A DNA stretch of 64,000 nucleotides from positions 1 to 64,000 of the forward strand of contig JAHDVF020001026.1 of assembly GCA_022606425.2 (NCBI GenBank). Reading direction: 5' to 3'. This stretch comes from Lepidostoma basale. Lineage: Eukaryota > Arthropoda > Insecta > Trichoptera > Lepidostomatidae. The position numbers and the translations under genes were made by a program. Positions 38,801-49,300 of the stretch are shown one piece after another (the stretch's first letter is position 1; each line of letters opens with the position of its first letter). The notes under the pieces were generated by a model that did no database searches, had not been told where the DNA came from, and saw only the letters and a list, made by a program, of their open reading frames with translations.

Positions 38801-40776
38801 ATAGCCAGCATGCTGGGGCACTTCTCGCAGGCGGACACGGATTTATCCTAATAACTTCGTACATTATAAATACTCTTTTGTGTTATCTTAAACTTAAAAT
38901 ACACACGTTGCAGGTGGTGCATAATTTTTGTTTTACTAATAACACGAATGTATTATATAGAACAAGTTTTAAATGCTAAGAGAGTAATCTGGAATGGTGA
39001 AATATTGCACAGGTCAACCGTGTTTGCGACTCACCTATAGTCCGCGGCTCGGGCAAACTTGCGCTCGCACTGGTCGCACTCGTAGGGCATGTCTCCCGTG
39101 TGTGATCTGTAAAGTTGCCTCCATTAATGTGTATCCGGAGGGGGGATTCTGGGTGCTCGGGGATCAGAGGGAGTACCCTTTACCTGTAGTGCTCGCGCAG
39201 CTTGGAGGGGGACACGAAGCAGCGCTGGCAGCGGTCGCACTTCCAGGCCTCGCGGTGCAGGTTCATGTGCAGCCGCGCATCCCTCTCGCGGGCAAACACT
39301 GCATGAGACACGCGCGGTTATAAACCATCAGGAGTTAAATTAAAGGAGTTAAAGGTGCGGGATCAGAGGGTACTCACGCTTCCCACAGATGTTGCAGGAG
39401 TTGGGTTTCTCCCCGGTGTGCAGGCGCTGGTGGTCCTCCAGGGAGGTAGCCGAGGACAGGACCTACAGGCAACCGTAATACTCATAAAGTGGTTTTGAGA
39501 GTGGCTACTTTATACACAAGGAGGTATGATAGCCCACCTTAGAACAAACATCGCAAGAGAAACCCTTCCTGTCCTGGGGAGCGTCTTCAAACCCCGAACC
39601 CGACTCTGGCCTTTCTTCTTTCTCTATCTTCTTGATCCTCAGTTTCTTAACCTTCCCACTGAAAAATAAAATTAATCAAATGCTAACACATTGCAATGTT
39701 AAATAAAATAATAATACACTTTTAGTCATTTGTATTATGTACCACTTTATTACAGATTACTAAAAGTGTATTATTACTTCATGTCACAATTATAATGTCA
39801 GAAAGTTTCCATTGCAATGTATTGACGAAGTGGCGTGTACTCACACTCGGCTGGAGACTCTGTCCGCGGATATGGCGCAGGTCCTTTGGCTGCCTTCAGA
39901 AGCCACTTGTAGTTTGGTCGACTCCAGCCGAGACAGGGGAATATCATCATCTGACTCATTTTCCGACTGAAAAGTTCATGGCAATTATTAAAATAAAAAT
40001 ATAATACAAGTGGTTTCTTTATTAATGAAGAATAAAACCTTATCGACAGTCAGTGGAGTGGGGCTGCCCCGCTTGAGGCCCGCCGCCCTGCTAGGGCTAG
40101 GGCTGGGGGAGCAGAATTCAAATCCGTTCTCAATAACCGGCCCTTCTTTATGTTTGTGCCTCGTGGGTTTAGTTTTCTTTTTATTCTTCTTGGGTTTCTT
40201 ACAACTCTTGGCTGGCTTTCCATTGCGCATGCTGAGACTTTGGCTGACTTGCAGCTGCTTGGCTTTGGATATTCTATCCAGTTCCTCCGATAAAAAAATG
40301 TCTTCTTCTAATTTCCTTCGTATAACCTTTCTGTGATTAATTTTTTCAACCTAGAAATAAAAAAAATCAGAAGAGTTTTTGTAATCTTTCGTCCGTTTGT
40401 AATCCATAAAAAAATACAGATACTATAAAATGAAACAATCAAATTCACATTTCAAATCTTATGCCTGTTTTTTAGAAGTTTCAAATATTATGGAAATGAC
40501 ATGTTTCCCCTTGCTGAGGCATTATCAAATGGAGTTCAAGAAGTAACAATTCCAATATTTTACTTAAATTAATGAAGAATAAAGAGAAATAATAATTATA
40601 AACAAAATTAGCATTACTTTTCTATGGCTTGCGGTGCGTTCAGCTCTGTCTTCCGGTTTGTTTGGCTGGAAAGGTTTGTGTTCGCCAGTTAATACAGAGT
40701 TGGCAAGGTCTTCTCGGATATCCACGATTGGATAGAAGAGTTCTTCATCTTCGCTGTTTCTTTCTTCTGAAGACAT
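32815..40776 (-). CDS. C2H2 zinc finger protein with ten fingers and a long disordered tail
   Basis: Ten coding exons with matching phases: 40776-40618, 40350-40039, 39966-39845, 39658-39538, 39462-39378, 39298-39184, 39106-39035, 36014-35828, 35745-35431 and 34104-32815, giving 925 aa. The N-terminal 250 aa are charged, with Lys-rich stretches ([18 protein letters not shown]). Ten CX2CX12HX3-4H fingers follow, from FSCDVCSK to [19 protein letters not shown]; several are split by introns. The last about 415 aa are low-complexity (Ser, Asn, Gln, His, Pro), with no domain I recognise. It is presumably a DNA-binding regulator in the nucleus. Intron 7 (39034-36015, 3 kb) contains a complete gene on the opposite strand. 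The orthologue is not recognised. Confidence 0.85.
34395..34630. repeat. Foldback repeat family, full copy 2
   Basis: Long inverted repeat. The left arm ends GACATGTTTCGCCTGTCT, AAGGCAT (34506-34530); the right arm starts ATGCCTCAGACAGAC, TAAACATGTC (34546-34570). Arms of about 70-75 nt match along most of their length, including outer TTTTATG / CATAAAA. The minus-strand reading of the left arm has a hammerhead-like core. It lies between the last intron of the 10-finger gene and a LINE fragment. Confidence 0.8.
34740..35280 (+). mobile_element. LINE reverse transcriptase C-terminal relic (second family)
   Basis: The frame 34737-35156 carries [40 protein letters not shown] and [19 protein letters not shown], a pattern of RT thumb and C-terminal regions. 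RRPPKRW-like sequence follows in another frame near 35190. It differs from the 6378-7290 family. It lies within the last intron (34105-35430) of the 10-finger gene, on the opposite strand. Confidence 0.7.
36065..36165 (+). repeat. Foldback family, single arm
   Basis: TTATCAAGGTGAAACATGTC, then ATTCCCATAAAATATAAAAC and TTTTCATTAGTGTTAATTA match the arms at 24977-25070. Confidence 0.75.
36350..38851 (+). CDS. MCMDC2: MCM domain-containing protein 2 (meiotic MCM-like), nested gene
   Basis: Eleven exons with consistent phases: 36350-36551, 36641-36857, 36939-37012, 37093-37224, 37328-37590, 37680-37777, 37853-37920, 38007-38088, 38167-38384, 38481-38674 and 38756-38851, giving 547 aa. Order of features matches MCMDC2: an N-terminal region ([17 protein letters not shown]), a zinc ribbon C147x3C...C168x2C in the OB part, and then an AAA-like part. 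The P-loop position reads [10 protein letters not shown] (about 310-319), without the GKS/T of active MCM helicases. The C-terminal lid ends [16 protein letters not shown]. Known role: MCMDC2 and its fly counterpart (mei-217/mei-218) promote meiotic recombination. The whole gene lies in intron 7 of the 10-finger gene on the opposite strand. Its C-rich coding exons differ strongly from its AT-rich flanks. The identity rests on remembered family similarity. Confidence 0.8.
40440..40560 (-). repeat. Foldback family, single arm, reversed
   Basis: Plus-strand TAGAAGTTTCAAATATTATGG, AAATGACATGTTTCCCCTTG and GAGGCATTATCAAA are the reverse of the arm at 24977-25070. It lies in intron 1 of the 10-finger gene. 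Confidence 0.75.
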
Positions 40777-41700
40777 AGCGAATAACTATGCCACTTCTAC
40801 TATTATTAGCTTATCAAAATGTTCTTAACATAGCTATATAGGGCTGCGATGACGATGTTTAGTTGGAACACCGCTGTTTATATATCACAATAAACATTTT
40901 GAAAACAATAAACACTGGATGCTTATGACAGAAAGGGGGTGTCTTGTACACCCAAAATGAAAATCTACACTTTAATTGAACGTGTGAACAAATTGCGTTT
41001 TATGGCAGTGGTATTAAAGACCTATTTAATTAAACATTTGTGTTTATAAACGACATTGTGTCGGCTTCGGATAATACAGCGCCATTGTACGAAAAGCTTC
41101 CAAAGTTTATTGTTTTAGAAATCCGTAAAGTGCGCAAAGTAAACAAATATTCCAAGTTTAATGTCGGTGCCTTCAAAACTAGTGAGCCATGGCTCTTGTT
41201 GATTTGTATTTATCATAAAAATTATGCAGTCTTCCCGATAAAAACAAGACACAAGATGGCTTGAAATTCTGACAGATCATAAATGTTGTCAGGTATAAAT
41301 AATGAAAACAATTTTTTTATAAAAAAATCTTTTGAATATTATGTATTTAGTTTTATTCTATATTGAGTTTTATTTATATGTAGATGATTTAGAACTCCGA
41401 TTGGTTTTGGCATCTTCTTCTGACTGGCTCACTCTTCTTATCAGAAATTGGCAGCGAGCTGTCGAAACCGGTCGAATTTAAAAATTAAGTGGAATTAAAC
41501 TATAATAAATATATTTTATAAAGGCTTTATTTATTTATTATTATTGTTATTATTTACGACGAATTTGCACCGAGAAAACTTCAATTAACAACATTAATAT
41601 GTAGTATGGTGTAGCTGATGTAGGTACATATACATCAACAGTTTAAATTTAAAAAAATTCTAATCAAATCAGTTTATTTTCTCAAAATATATTACAAACA
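40777..41700. other. Intergenic region upstream of the 10-finger gene
   Basis: 40777-40850 is the likely 5' UTR and promoter of the minus-strand gene. 41395-41530 has the phrase TGGCAGCGAGCTGTCGAAAC followed by CGGTCG, a stem-plus-GAAAC pattern common at repeat ends. No gene seen. Confidence 0.5.
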
Positions 41701-41716
41701 ACAAGCATAATTTAAG

Positions 41717-42540
41717 ACATCTATTGAGAACAGGTAAAATATAATAAATATATAATACCAGGAACGCATGGGAGATGGAGATGGAGACATTAGGAATACA
41801 TAATACTCTTCAAAGTCAAGAGTATTTGACTTCTGAACGTATTTTCACGAATATGAAAGACATCGATCTCCGAAGCGATCATGTTCAGCAGTTTGATTGC
41901 TCTCCCCACCGGCATCACCAGAGGCAGGTTGGTTATGCACGCTGGGAGATAAAACAGTGTGCTGACGCTGTCGAAGATAGCCTCCAAAATGACGTAATTC
42001 TCAAAGAATCCCCTGATAAGTCTGAAGAAATGGGTAAGTGTGCACCCATCATTCCTTATCGGCAAACTATTGGTCCTCAGTATGCCCAAAAGGAAAACTG
42101 GAACACAGGAACAGGTTTATTAATGTCATAATTTTGTAAACAGATATTAGGTTTCCCCGATACTGGCCATTACTTCTCCAAAGACAAAGGAATAATTCTA
42201 TCTTGCACCGCCTGGAATAACTCTTCTATCATATCTAATCTTGTATATAAATAATCTTGCCTGTTTACGTAAGTTAGATCTCATATCAAGATTTTACCCA
42301 GATAGGAAGTTTTACGAACCCTATTACATTTTAATAGTTCTCTTCTGCAATGAGCTCTCCTCAAGTCAAATGTTAAAAGGTTAAAAACGAAATTTGATCA
42401 AATCGCCAACAACTCAAAAGCCCGTTTCGTCACACGGTACACGTTATCGTTAAAACATAACCCTAGATAAGTAAATACAATCATAAAATCAATCAAATTT
42501 AATTTCTACATATAACTTCGAGCCAAACATAACTCTAACT
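41717..42540 (-). pseudogene. Coding-like relic, copy 2 of a pair (membrane-protein-like)
   Basis: The minus-strand frame 42089-41790 reads with hydrophobic helices (LPACITNLPLVMPVGRAIKL, then LNMIASEIDVFHIRE). Further upstream on the same strand, about 42274-42170 reads TYVNRQDYLYTRLDMIEELF, and 42500-42300 has RVTKRAFELLAI, separated by stops or frame changes. It matches 25140-25631. A degraded chemoreceptor-type gene is one possibility, but I cannot support a name. Confidence 0.35.
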
Positions 42541-43362
42541 TGGGGTTCTCTGATTCAGAATGTTCTTCCTTTTCTACCATTTTTACCATGGAATAATAAC
42601 GATATTGGAAAATTTAATTATCTTTTTCAAGAGAGTTATTTTTTACTCGTAGATTTTGGAAAGATCTAGAATATCCTTTTCTTAGGCTTTCTGGAATATC
42701 CTAGAAATCATATTTGAAATTCGCAGACAACTCAGTGAGGTGAAACTTCGAACAGAATAAATATTGTAACCAAATCGTATGGTTACAGAAACATATAAAA
42801 AGGAGAATTTTTCTAGCTTTTCTTCATCGTTGATTATTTTTATACAACTGCTATAGACATTCATTTTATATCATTTTCATGGTTGTTTAATTTTTTTTTT
42901 TTTTAATAAAAGTGAAACTACTTTTATGCAACGAAGAATTTAAAAAACGATGTGGCAACAAAAGCTCTGAGATTTTATGAAAATCTCACTAGATGGCAGT
43001 ACCAGAACGCATCACAGACTTGACTTTATCAAAAATACCTACAAGCGACAGTACTTTTATAAAAAGGGATAAGTCATTTATAGCTCCAGTGTTTGTAACA
43101 TACAAATCATTATTACTTTTGTACTAAGTCTACAGATACTAGATCTCGCTACATTACATCGATTAATTTAGTATACGCTGTACAAAATGGCATCTACAGT
43201 AAGTAAAATTTCAAGGTTAGTATCAATATTATTTTGATTGTAAGTGGTCGTGCGGTGTCAGCTTGAGAGCGTGTTTTTTTTTCTTTATATGTCAGCTGCA
43301 GCCTGTGTTCGAAATTCAAATTAAAACTTTTTTTGAGTGAAGTTTTTACAAAATCCATCAGA
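42541..43362. other. Upstream region of the PDK gene
   Basis: No gene recognised. ATGGCATCTACA followed by a consensus donor GTAAGT lies at 43187-43204. The PDK 5' UTR and promoter should lie in about 43000-43362. Confidence 0.5.
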
Positions 43363-46300
43363 ATGAGACTGGCGACTCCAATATTCAGCCACATGACGAA
43401 AATGCTGGACTTTTATTCACAATTCAATCCTTCGCCTCTCTCTATAAAACAATTCATCGATTTCGGTGAGCAAATAAGACAAGTTTATTGTAAATAATTA
43501 TTAAGTGGTGGTCAGTGTGCAGACAAGTGACATGCATTTACTAATTCGAAAGAATAATACTCTTCAGAAGCGACCATCCGATTTTGTTTTGATTTTCAAA
43601 CTACGTCAATGTGTTGTTTTTGTTTAAATATTGTTTATTTAGCCTTGACAACTTTCGACGTCCGTTGTTTTAGATATGACATTTTCGGTTTGAGATAATT
43701 TCCCCCTCGCTCTCGATATAAAGCCATTTTAAATTGTCACTAAATCTTCTAGTGCCTACAGAATGCAAAGAATTGGAATGAAAACTATGATCCAGTCCAT
43801 TGTGTGGACTTGAATTGAGGAGTTCATCATATTCTAAATCTCAAAAATACACCATCTTTTGGGAGATCTAATAAGAAGTAATAATCGAGTTTCAAAATAA
43901 GTGCTCGCATTCCATTCCTAACCAGAAAATTCTGGTTCTAATTTGAACACGAGTTCCATCCTCTCTGCCTACGGTTAGCCGGTAGATAACATGTGGATGT
44001 ATTATATTAAGACGGAGAAACTATCACAGAGGGGAGTGCCAAATGTATACTCACTGAACCAAAAACCCCTCCGGCTTCTACGCTCATGGTGTCAGTAATT
44101 AAACATTTGCGCTATGAGCATCTACCTATGTATTATTTGTACTTGAGTCCGCCAGAGAAGCTATCACTAACTTAATTCAACCTGACCCAGCCCAACCTGG
44201 CCTGACCGTAATCCCGCCAATTTATACGTGAGGAAGGCTCGGAATGGAAAACGATGTTGCCACTCCTACCATTTATTATTTCAGTTTTTATCTGTTCGCC
44301 GCCGCCGCTCGGTCTCATCAATTAGCGACCGGTTTCAGCAGCTTCTCCAGCACACTCTGGGGAGCTTGTCCAGTCGTATTTAGAATGTTTCAGTGCACCA
44401 AACGTGCAGCGGCCTAACTGACCTCATCCGATGATGTACCTACTCTTAACATAATTAGCATTATCATTTGAAATGTAGCGGACAGCCGAGTGTTGGTTTA
44501 GCCTCTCGTTACTCGGAGTATTGCGAGTGTCATACGCAACAAGCGCCACCCCACACAGACGCAGACGTGGCATCCACTTTCACTCTTCGGTACTTGCTCT
44601 CTTCTATAATAGTACCTACTCTCCGCACCAGGACCGCGGCCGATCACGGCGAGGACAGCCGCAAGTCACCTATCTAACTTGTGTTTTTCTACTAAACTCT
44701 CTGCAAGTTTTTGGAAAGGAAGGAATGTAAAGCAAATAAATAATACATCTTTACATAAAATGAAGAACGGGTCACAAATTGCAAAATGTGCGTAACACAA
44801 GAATTGTCAACAAGTTGTATACAAGCAGCGTGAGTGGGAAAAGAAGAAGAGTATGCCGGGGAAAACGGTATAATTCAATTAATCAATTACTAAAAGGTGT
44901 CACGGTGTATGAATACAAAGAAATCAAGAGGGGGGGTATGTCAGGATATACAGGTAGGTAAATTGCAGCGGTCCATTCTCTCATCTTACAATCAGTTAGT
45001 TGGCTACGTTAATATGATTGAATAGGTAATTCAGGTTAGGCTAGGTGACTCGTGTAATGCTTTATCTATGATCGCGTCGGCCTGCCTAGGAGCCAGCTGT
45101 GATAACACGTCTGTGCGAACTAGTCCAGCTGTAGATAGAGTATTTGGTTCCAAAGTCTGGCGGTGGAGGGCTTTATTGCACTCTCACGATATTGCGTAGA
45201 ATGAATGGAGTCGTGACTTCTTGATCGAGAAATGGGGTAGACCATTATTATAGGTGTTCTAATATTGCACGTAATTCAAGATAGACTTCCACCGGGATAT
45301 CCCATCGCCTGATATCGACAGGTGAACCAGATGGGATAGGCATTGTCGCGACTAGACTTGGATCTTCTGGCTTACAGAGGTTCAGCTCTAATGGCTATTC
45401 CTCTTACGTCTGTAGGAAACATTGGTGGAAATGTGATTTGATAGTTTTATGCGGGGGCTAGATATGTGGTCCGGATTGCTCCTCCGAAAGAGGGCGAGGG
45501 GGGATTTAGGGTTTAGGCCAAAGTCCTACATTATTCTCGGTCAGGGAATGGAAGACCAGTTAGGGTTGGCATTGTAGATTATGATGGGATCAGAAGTCTG
45601 TTTCCACGAAGAAGAGAAGAGGAGCAGTGCCTGGATGGAGTTGTGGTGAGAGATAGCATCCTGCGTGGGACGGATCAAACTTTATTAGTTTAGTAATGTT
45701 TCAGTCAAGTTTTCGAGTGAGCAGAGGCAGACGTCTCGTTGATAAGAGATCTACAGAAACAGCAACGACACCATTCCGAGGGAAATCTCGCCAGATATTG
45801 ATGTAATATTATATCATTAGTTTCTTATTTCTCCGAGACCTCGCCGAATTCTCGAATGATAGAAGTTTTCATCAACTAAACGTTGAAGTTCTGCAGCCGC
45901 CAGTTGAATTAATGTTTGGTGTGTGTTAATCCTTGTAAAGGGCCACTCCTGTTGGGGGAACTGCCCCGAAGTGCCCTGAAGTGCCCCGAGCGCGGTTGTG
46001 CTTATTGTTGGCGACCTCTCAGTCGCCCTCTACTTCCGTAAAAACAATTATTTAAATATAGGTTTGTCTCTTGAAATCTCTTTAGTCCGCGCCCGGGCAT
46101 TGTAACGCACTATAACGTTCCAAAATAGCTAATTAATAAACTCCAGTCTACATTTAATGCGGTAGAAATATTCACAAAGAATACAATACATGCTCATGCT
46201 CAGTCGGTCTTGAAGGCGTTGCATGGAATGTCTCCAGCTTATACATATACCTATCTAAACTCTGCATCACCGAAAACATGAATGGGATGCAGCCTACACT

Positions 46301-49300
46301 GCAATCGGTAAAGTCTTCTGCGATGGGTAGATTGTCTGTGCCGAAACGCTATCCTCGCACAAGTTTTGGCGACCGCCGGCCCTTCAGCCTGGATCACTTT
46401 TCCTGCGGACCTCAAGTGCATTCAGTCAGTTGAAACTGAGTTTTCAAAATATCATATTCCGAATCCATATCATATTGATCAACCACATCGGGTGCAGCCC
46501 TCATGCCAAATAGGTTTATTTTTAACAAGTTCATAAAATGGAACGATCTTCTACAGCGCCATTGAGTTGATCAATTATAACAATAAAAATGTCACAATAT
46601 AGACATAGATAGATAGATTTTATTTCCGTCCCGGTGGATGGTTCTATTGTGATCCCTTAATTGTATTTAATTTCCTTGAGATTCTTCGTAATTATTATAA
46701 AATGTTCACATTAGTTGGGTGATTTAATCGTTCATATTCGAATGTTCGCCGCTAGGACTTTTCTAGTTTTATGTTCACGAAAGCGATTTACAAACGCGAG
46801 TTGTCGCGAAAACAAAAACAAGGCTTTTCTATATTTAAGAACTTTTCTGAATGCACTCCGCAAGTCGGTCTAACTGTTGTGTTGGGTGCGCGATATATTA
46901 TTTGTTTAATTTTGGTACGCCAAGTTTTAAATTTTAGACGATTTTATTTCAGACTTACTTATTATTATCTGCTAGAGCATCTAGTACAAGTCCTCGCACG
47001 CGCCACGTCACGGCCGGGGCCATCCAAGGAATATGACATGTTGTGTTATATAGTAGACAGTCTACAGGTCGCGCGCCCTTTGTGTTATTGGTGCGAGGCC
47101 GCTCCATTTCCTATTTCAATCAAATATCTGCTATTTTAACACATGTTTCGGACACGGAAGCCCTTCATCCGTGAATGTCTTCAGTTTTATAGTATTTTGA
47201 ATATAGGGTTCCAGTTATTAATCTTGCGACAAAGGAAATAAACCAGTTATTGGACTTGAAGTTAAATTTATTTCTTTATTTATAATATATTTAAATAAAT
47301 TCACACCGCATCTCCCGGGGGGGGCGAAAAGAGAAGGATGGAGTGCCGCATCGGTTAAAGTGTGGCAGTCCATTCTTTCCGCCTACCCCTTTTCAATTTT
47401 GACAGAATTGTCAAAATTGATCATATTTTGTAAACAATTTTATAATATTCTAAATATGTATCACTGAAGAAGGACTGGTGTTGTATGTAATGAAGACAAA
47501 TAAAACATCTACAACACTAAGTATGGCGAACATAGAAGAAAGTAATTATATTTATTCAAATATGAATCCACAACACAAAGTGAAGGCTAATATAGAAAAA
47601 TTATAATATTTTCTTTATTTTTAATTTCTAAAATTGCAACGCCTATCTTTATTGAACGAATTATCTTTTTCAATGAGATGATTTGCGAATTCGGAAAAGT
47701 TATTATTGGAGAGATCTTTTATTCTTAATTTAAAGTTAGGCCTTGTTTTTTCTATATAAAAAGACGAGCAATCATTACATTTCAGTTCATAAACTCCTGA
47801 TTGAATTCATTTATCTTTTTTATCTTTAGTGTGTATTATTAATTTACCTTCATTATTATTTGGATAAAACGCGGGTCTAATGTCACGTGGACTTTGTTTT
47901 TGTTCATTTACAATGGTAGCCGTAGAATACAAGATTGATTTAATAATAATAATAATATGCTAACTCCTAAAGCGCCGTTTTTTTTATGTAATCACCTCAA
48001 GGGCGCATTAAGACGTGTTTTAAATCTTAAAATCTAAATGTGACCGCTTAAAAAGCGATCGGTTAAAAAGTATAGTAGAACAAAGTATAAATGTTTAAAT
48101 TGGGTATGAAATATGAAAAAGATGGGTTTTCAATTTAGATCTGAAATCTGTCGGATCATTTATGCATCTGAGGTGTGAAGGGAGATTGTTCCAAGCTGAT
48201 GGACCGGCTACCGCGAACGCTCGATCTCCGAAATTTGTACTGGCGCAACGCTTCGGCTCAACTAATCTTCCTATTGCCGAGGAGTTCGCCGAGCGAAGTG
48301 TGGATTTCCTTGTATTTAGGCTGTCCGTTATACAGAGTTCGGATATATTACTTGGTGCCATTCCATGTAGCGCTTTGAAAACTGTCCAGCAGAGTTTATA
48401 CTGGATTCTTTCCGGACTTTTAAGCCAGTGAAGTTCTTTGAGATGTTGTGTTATATGGGACTTTTTTGGAATGCCTTTAATGAGTCTTGCTGCTGCATTG
48501 AACGCAGATTGAAGTTTGTTTAATTGTTGTTTTGGAATGTTTGCATAAATTCCATTACAAGAATCAAGTCGTGACACAACGAAGGATATTCTCAATCAGA
48601 TTGTAACCATTATTATTAGCTGTACAATATTGTACTTCTTTATTGCGGGAGTGGAAAACTGAATGTTGACGTGAGATCGGGTGGTTGCAAGTGTTGTGGA
48701 TAATATTATTATTGTCCGTATACCTACGTAGGTTTATCTATTATATTATTATACGTGTCTGTATACCTTGGCGCCGCGGGACAAGAAGTTTGTGTGTCGC
48801 TTCTTCCTTCGAGGATCGTAGAGTTGACTGCCGAGGGTTCAGTTCAATTCAGTTTAGCTTGCAAAGTTCTGTGAGGTAGTGGGGTGCTTGTCCATGTAAA
48901 GCTTTGTGAACAAGTAGACATTGTTTGTATTCGATTCGCTCAGGTAACCTTTACCAGTGAAGTCAATAAATCATTGAGGTTATATGTGAATTTTGATACA
49001 CCAAAAATTAATCGTGCTGCAGCATTCATTATGGATTGTAGTCTATCCAGTTGCTTCTTGGGTTGTCCGGCATAAAGTGAGTTGCAGTAGTCGACACGAG
49101 ATGACAAAGGAATTAATCAGAAGGTAGACATTTACGGATATGTTTATACTATCAAAATTTACTCCAAGAAGTTTGATGTTTTTGAATGGGGCTATAGAGA
49201 TATTTGACATTGAAAGAGAGAGGGAATCGTTAACTAACAGGTGGCCTCTTTTGGCAGTTGCCGCCAATATAATTTCCGATTTTTCTGGATTTAAAGAGAG

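Noticed and set aside
43187..43204. ATGGCATCTACA followed by GTAAGT as an alternative PDK first exon
   Set aside because: Joining in phase to the nearest acceptor (about 43297) runs into TGA, and the canonical MRLA start at 43363 fits the family.
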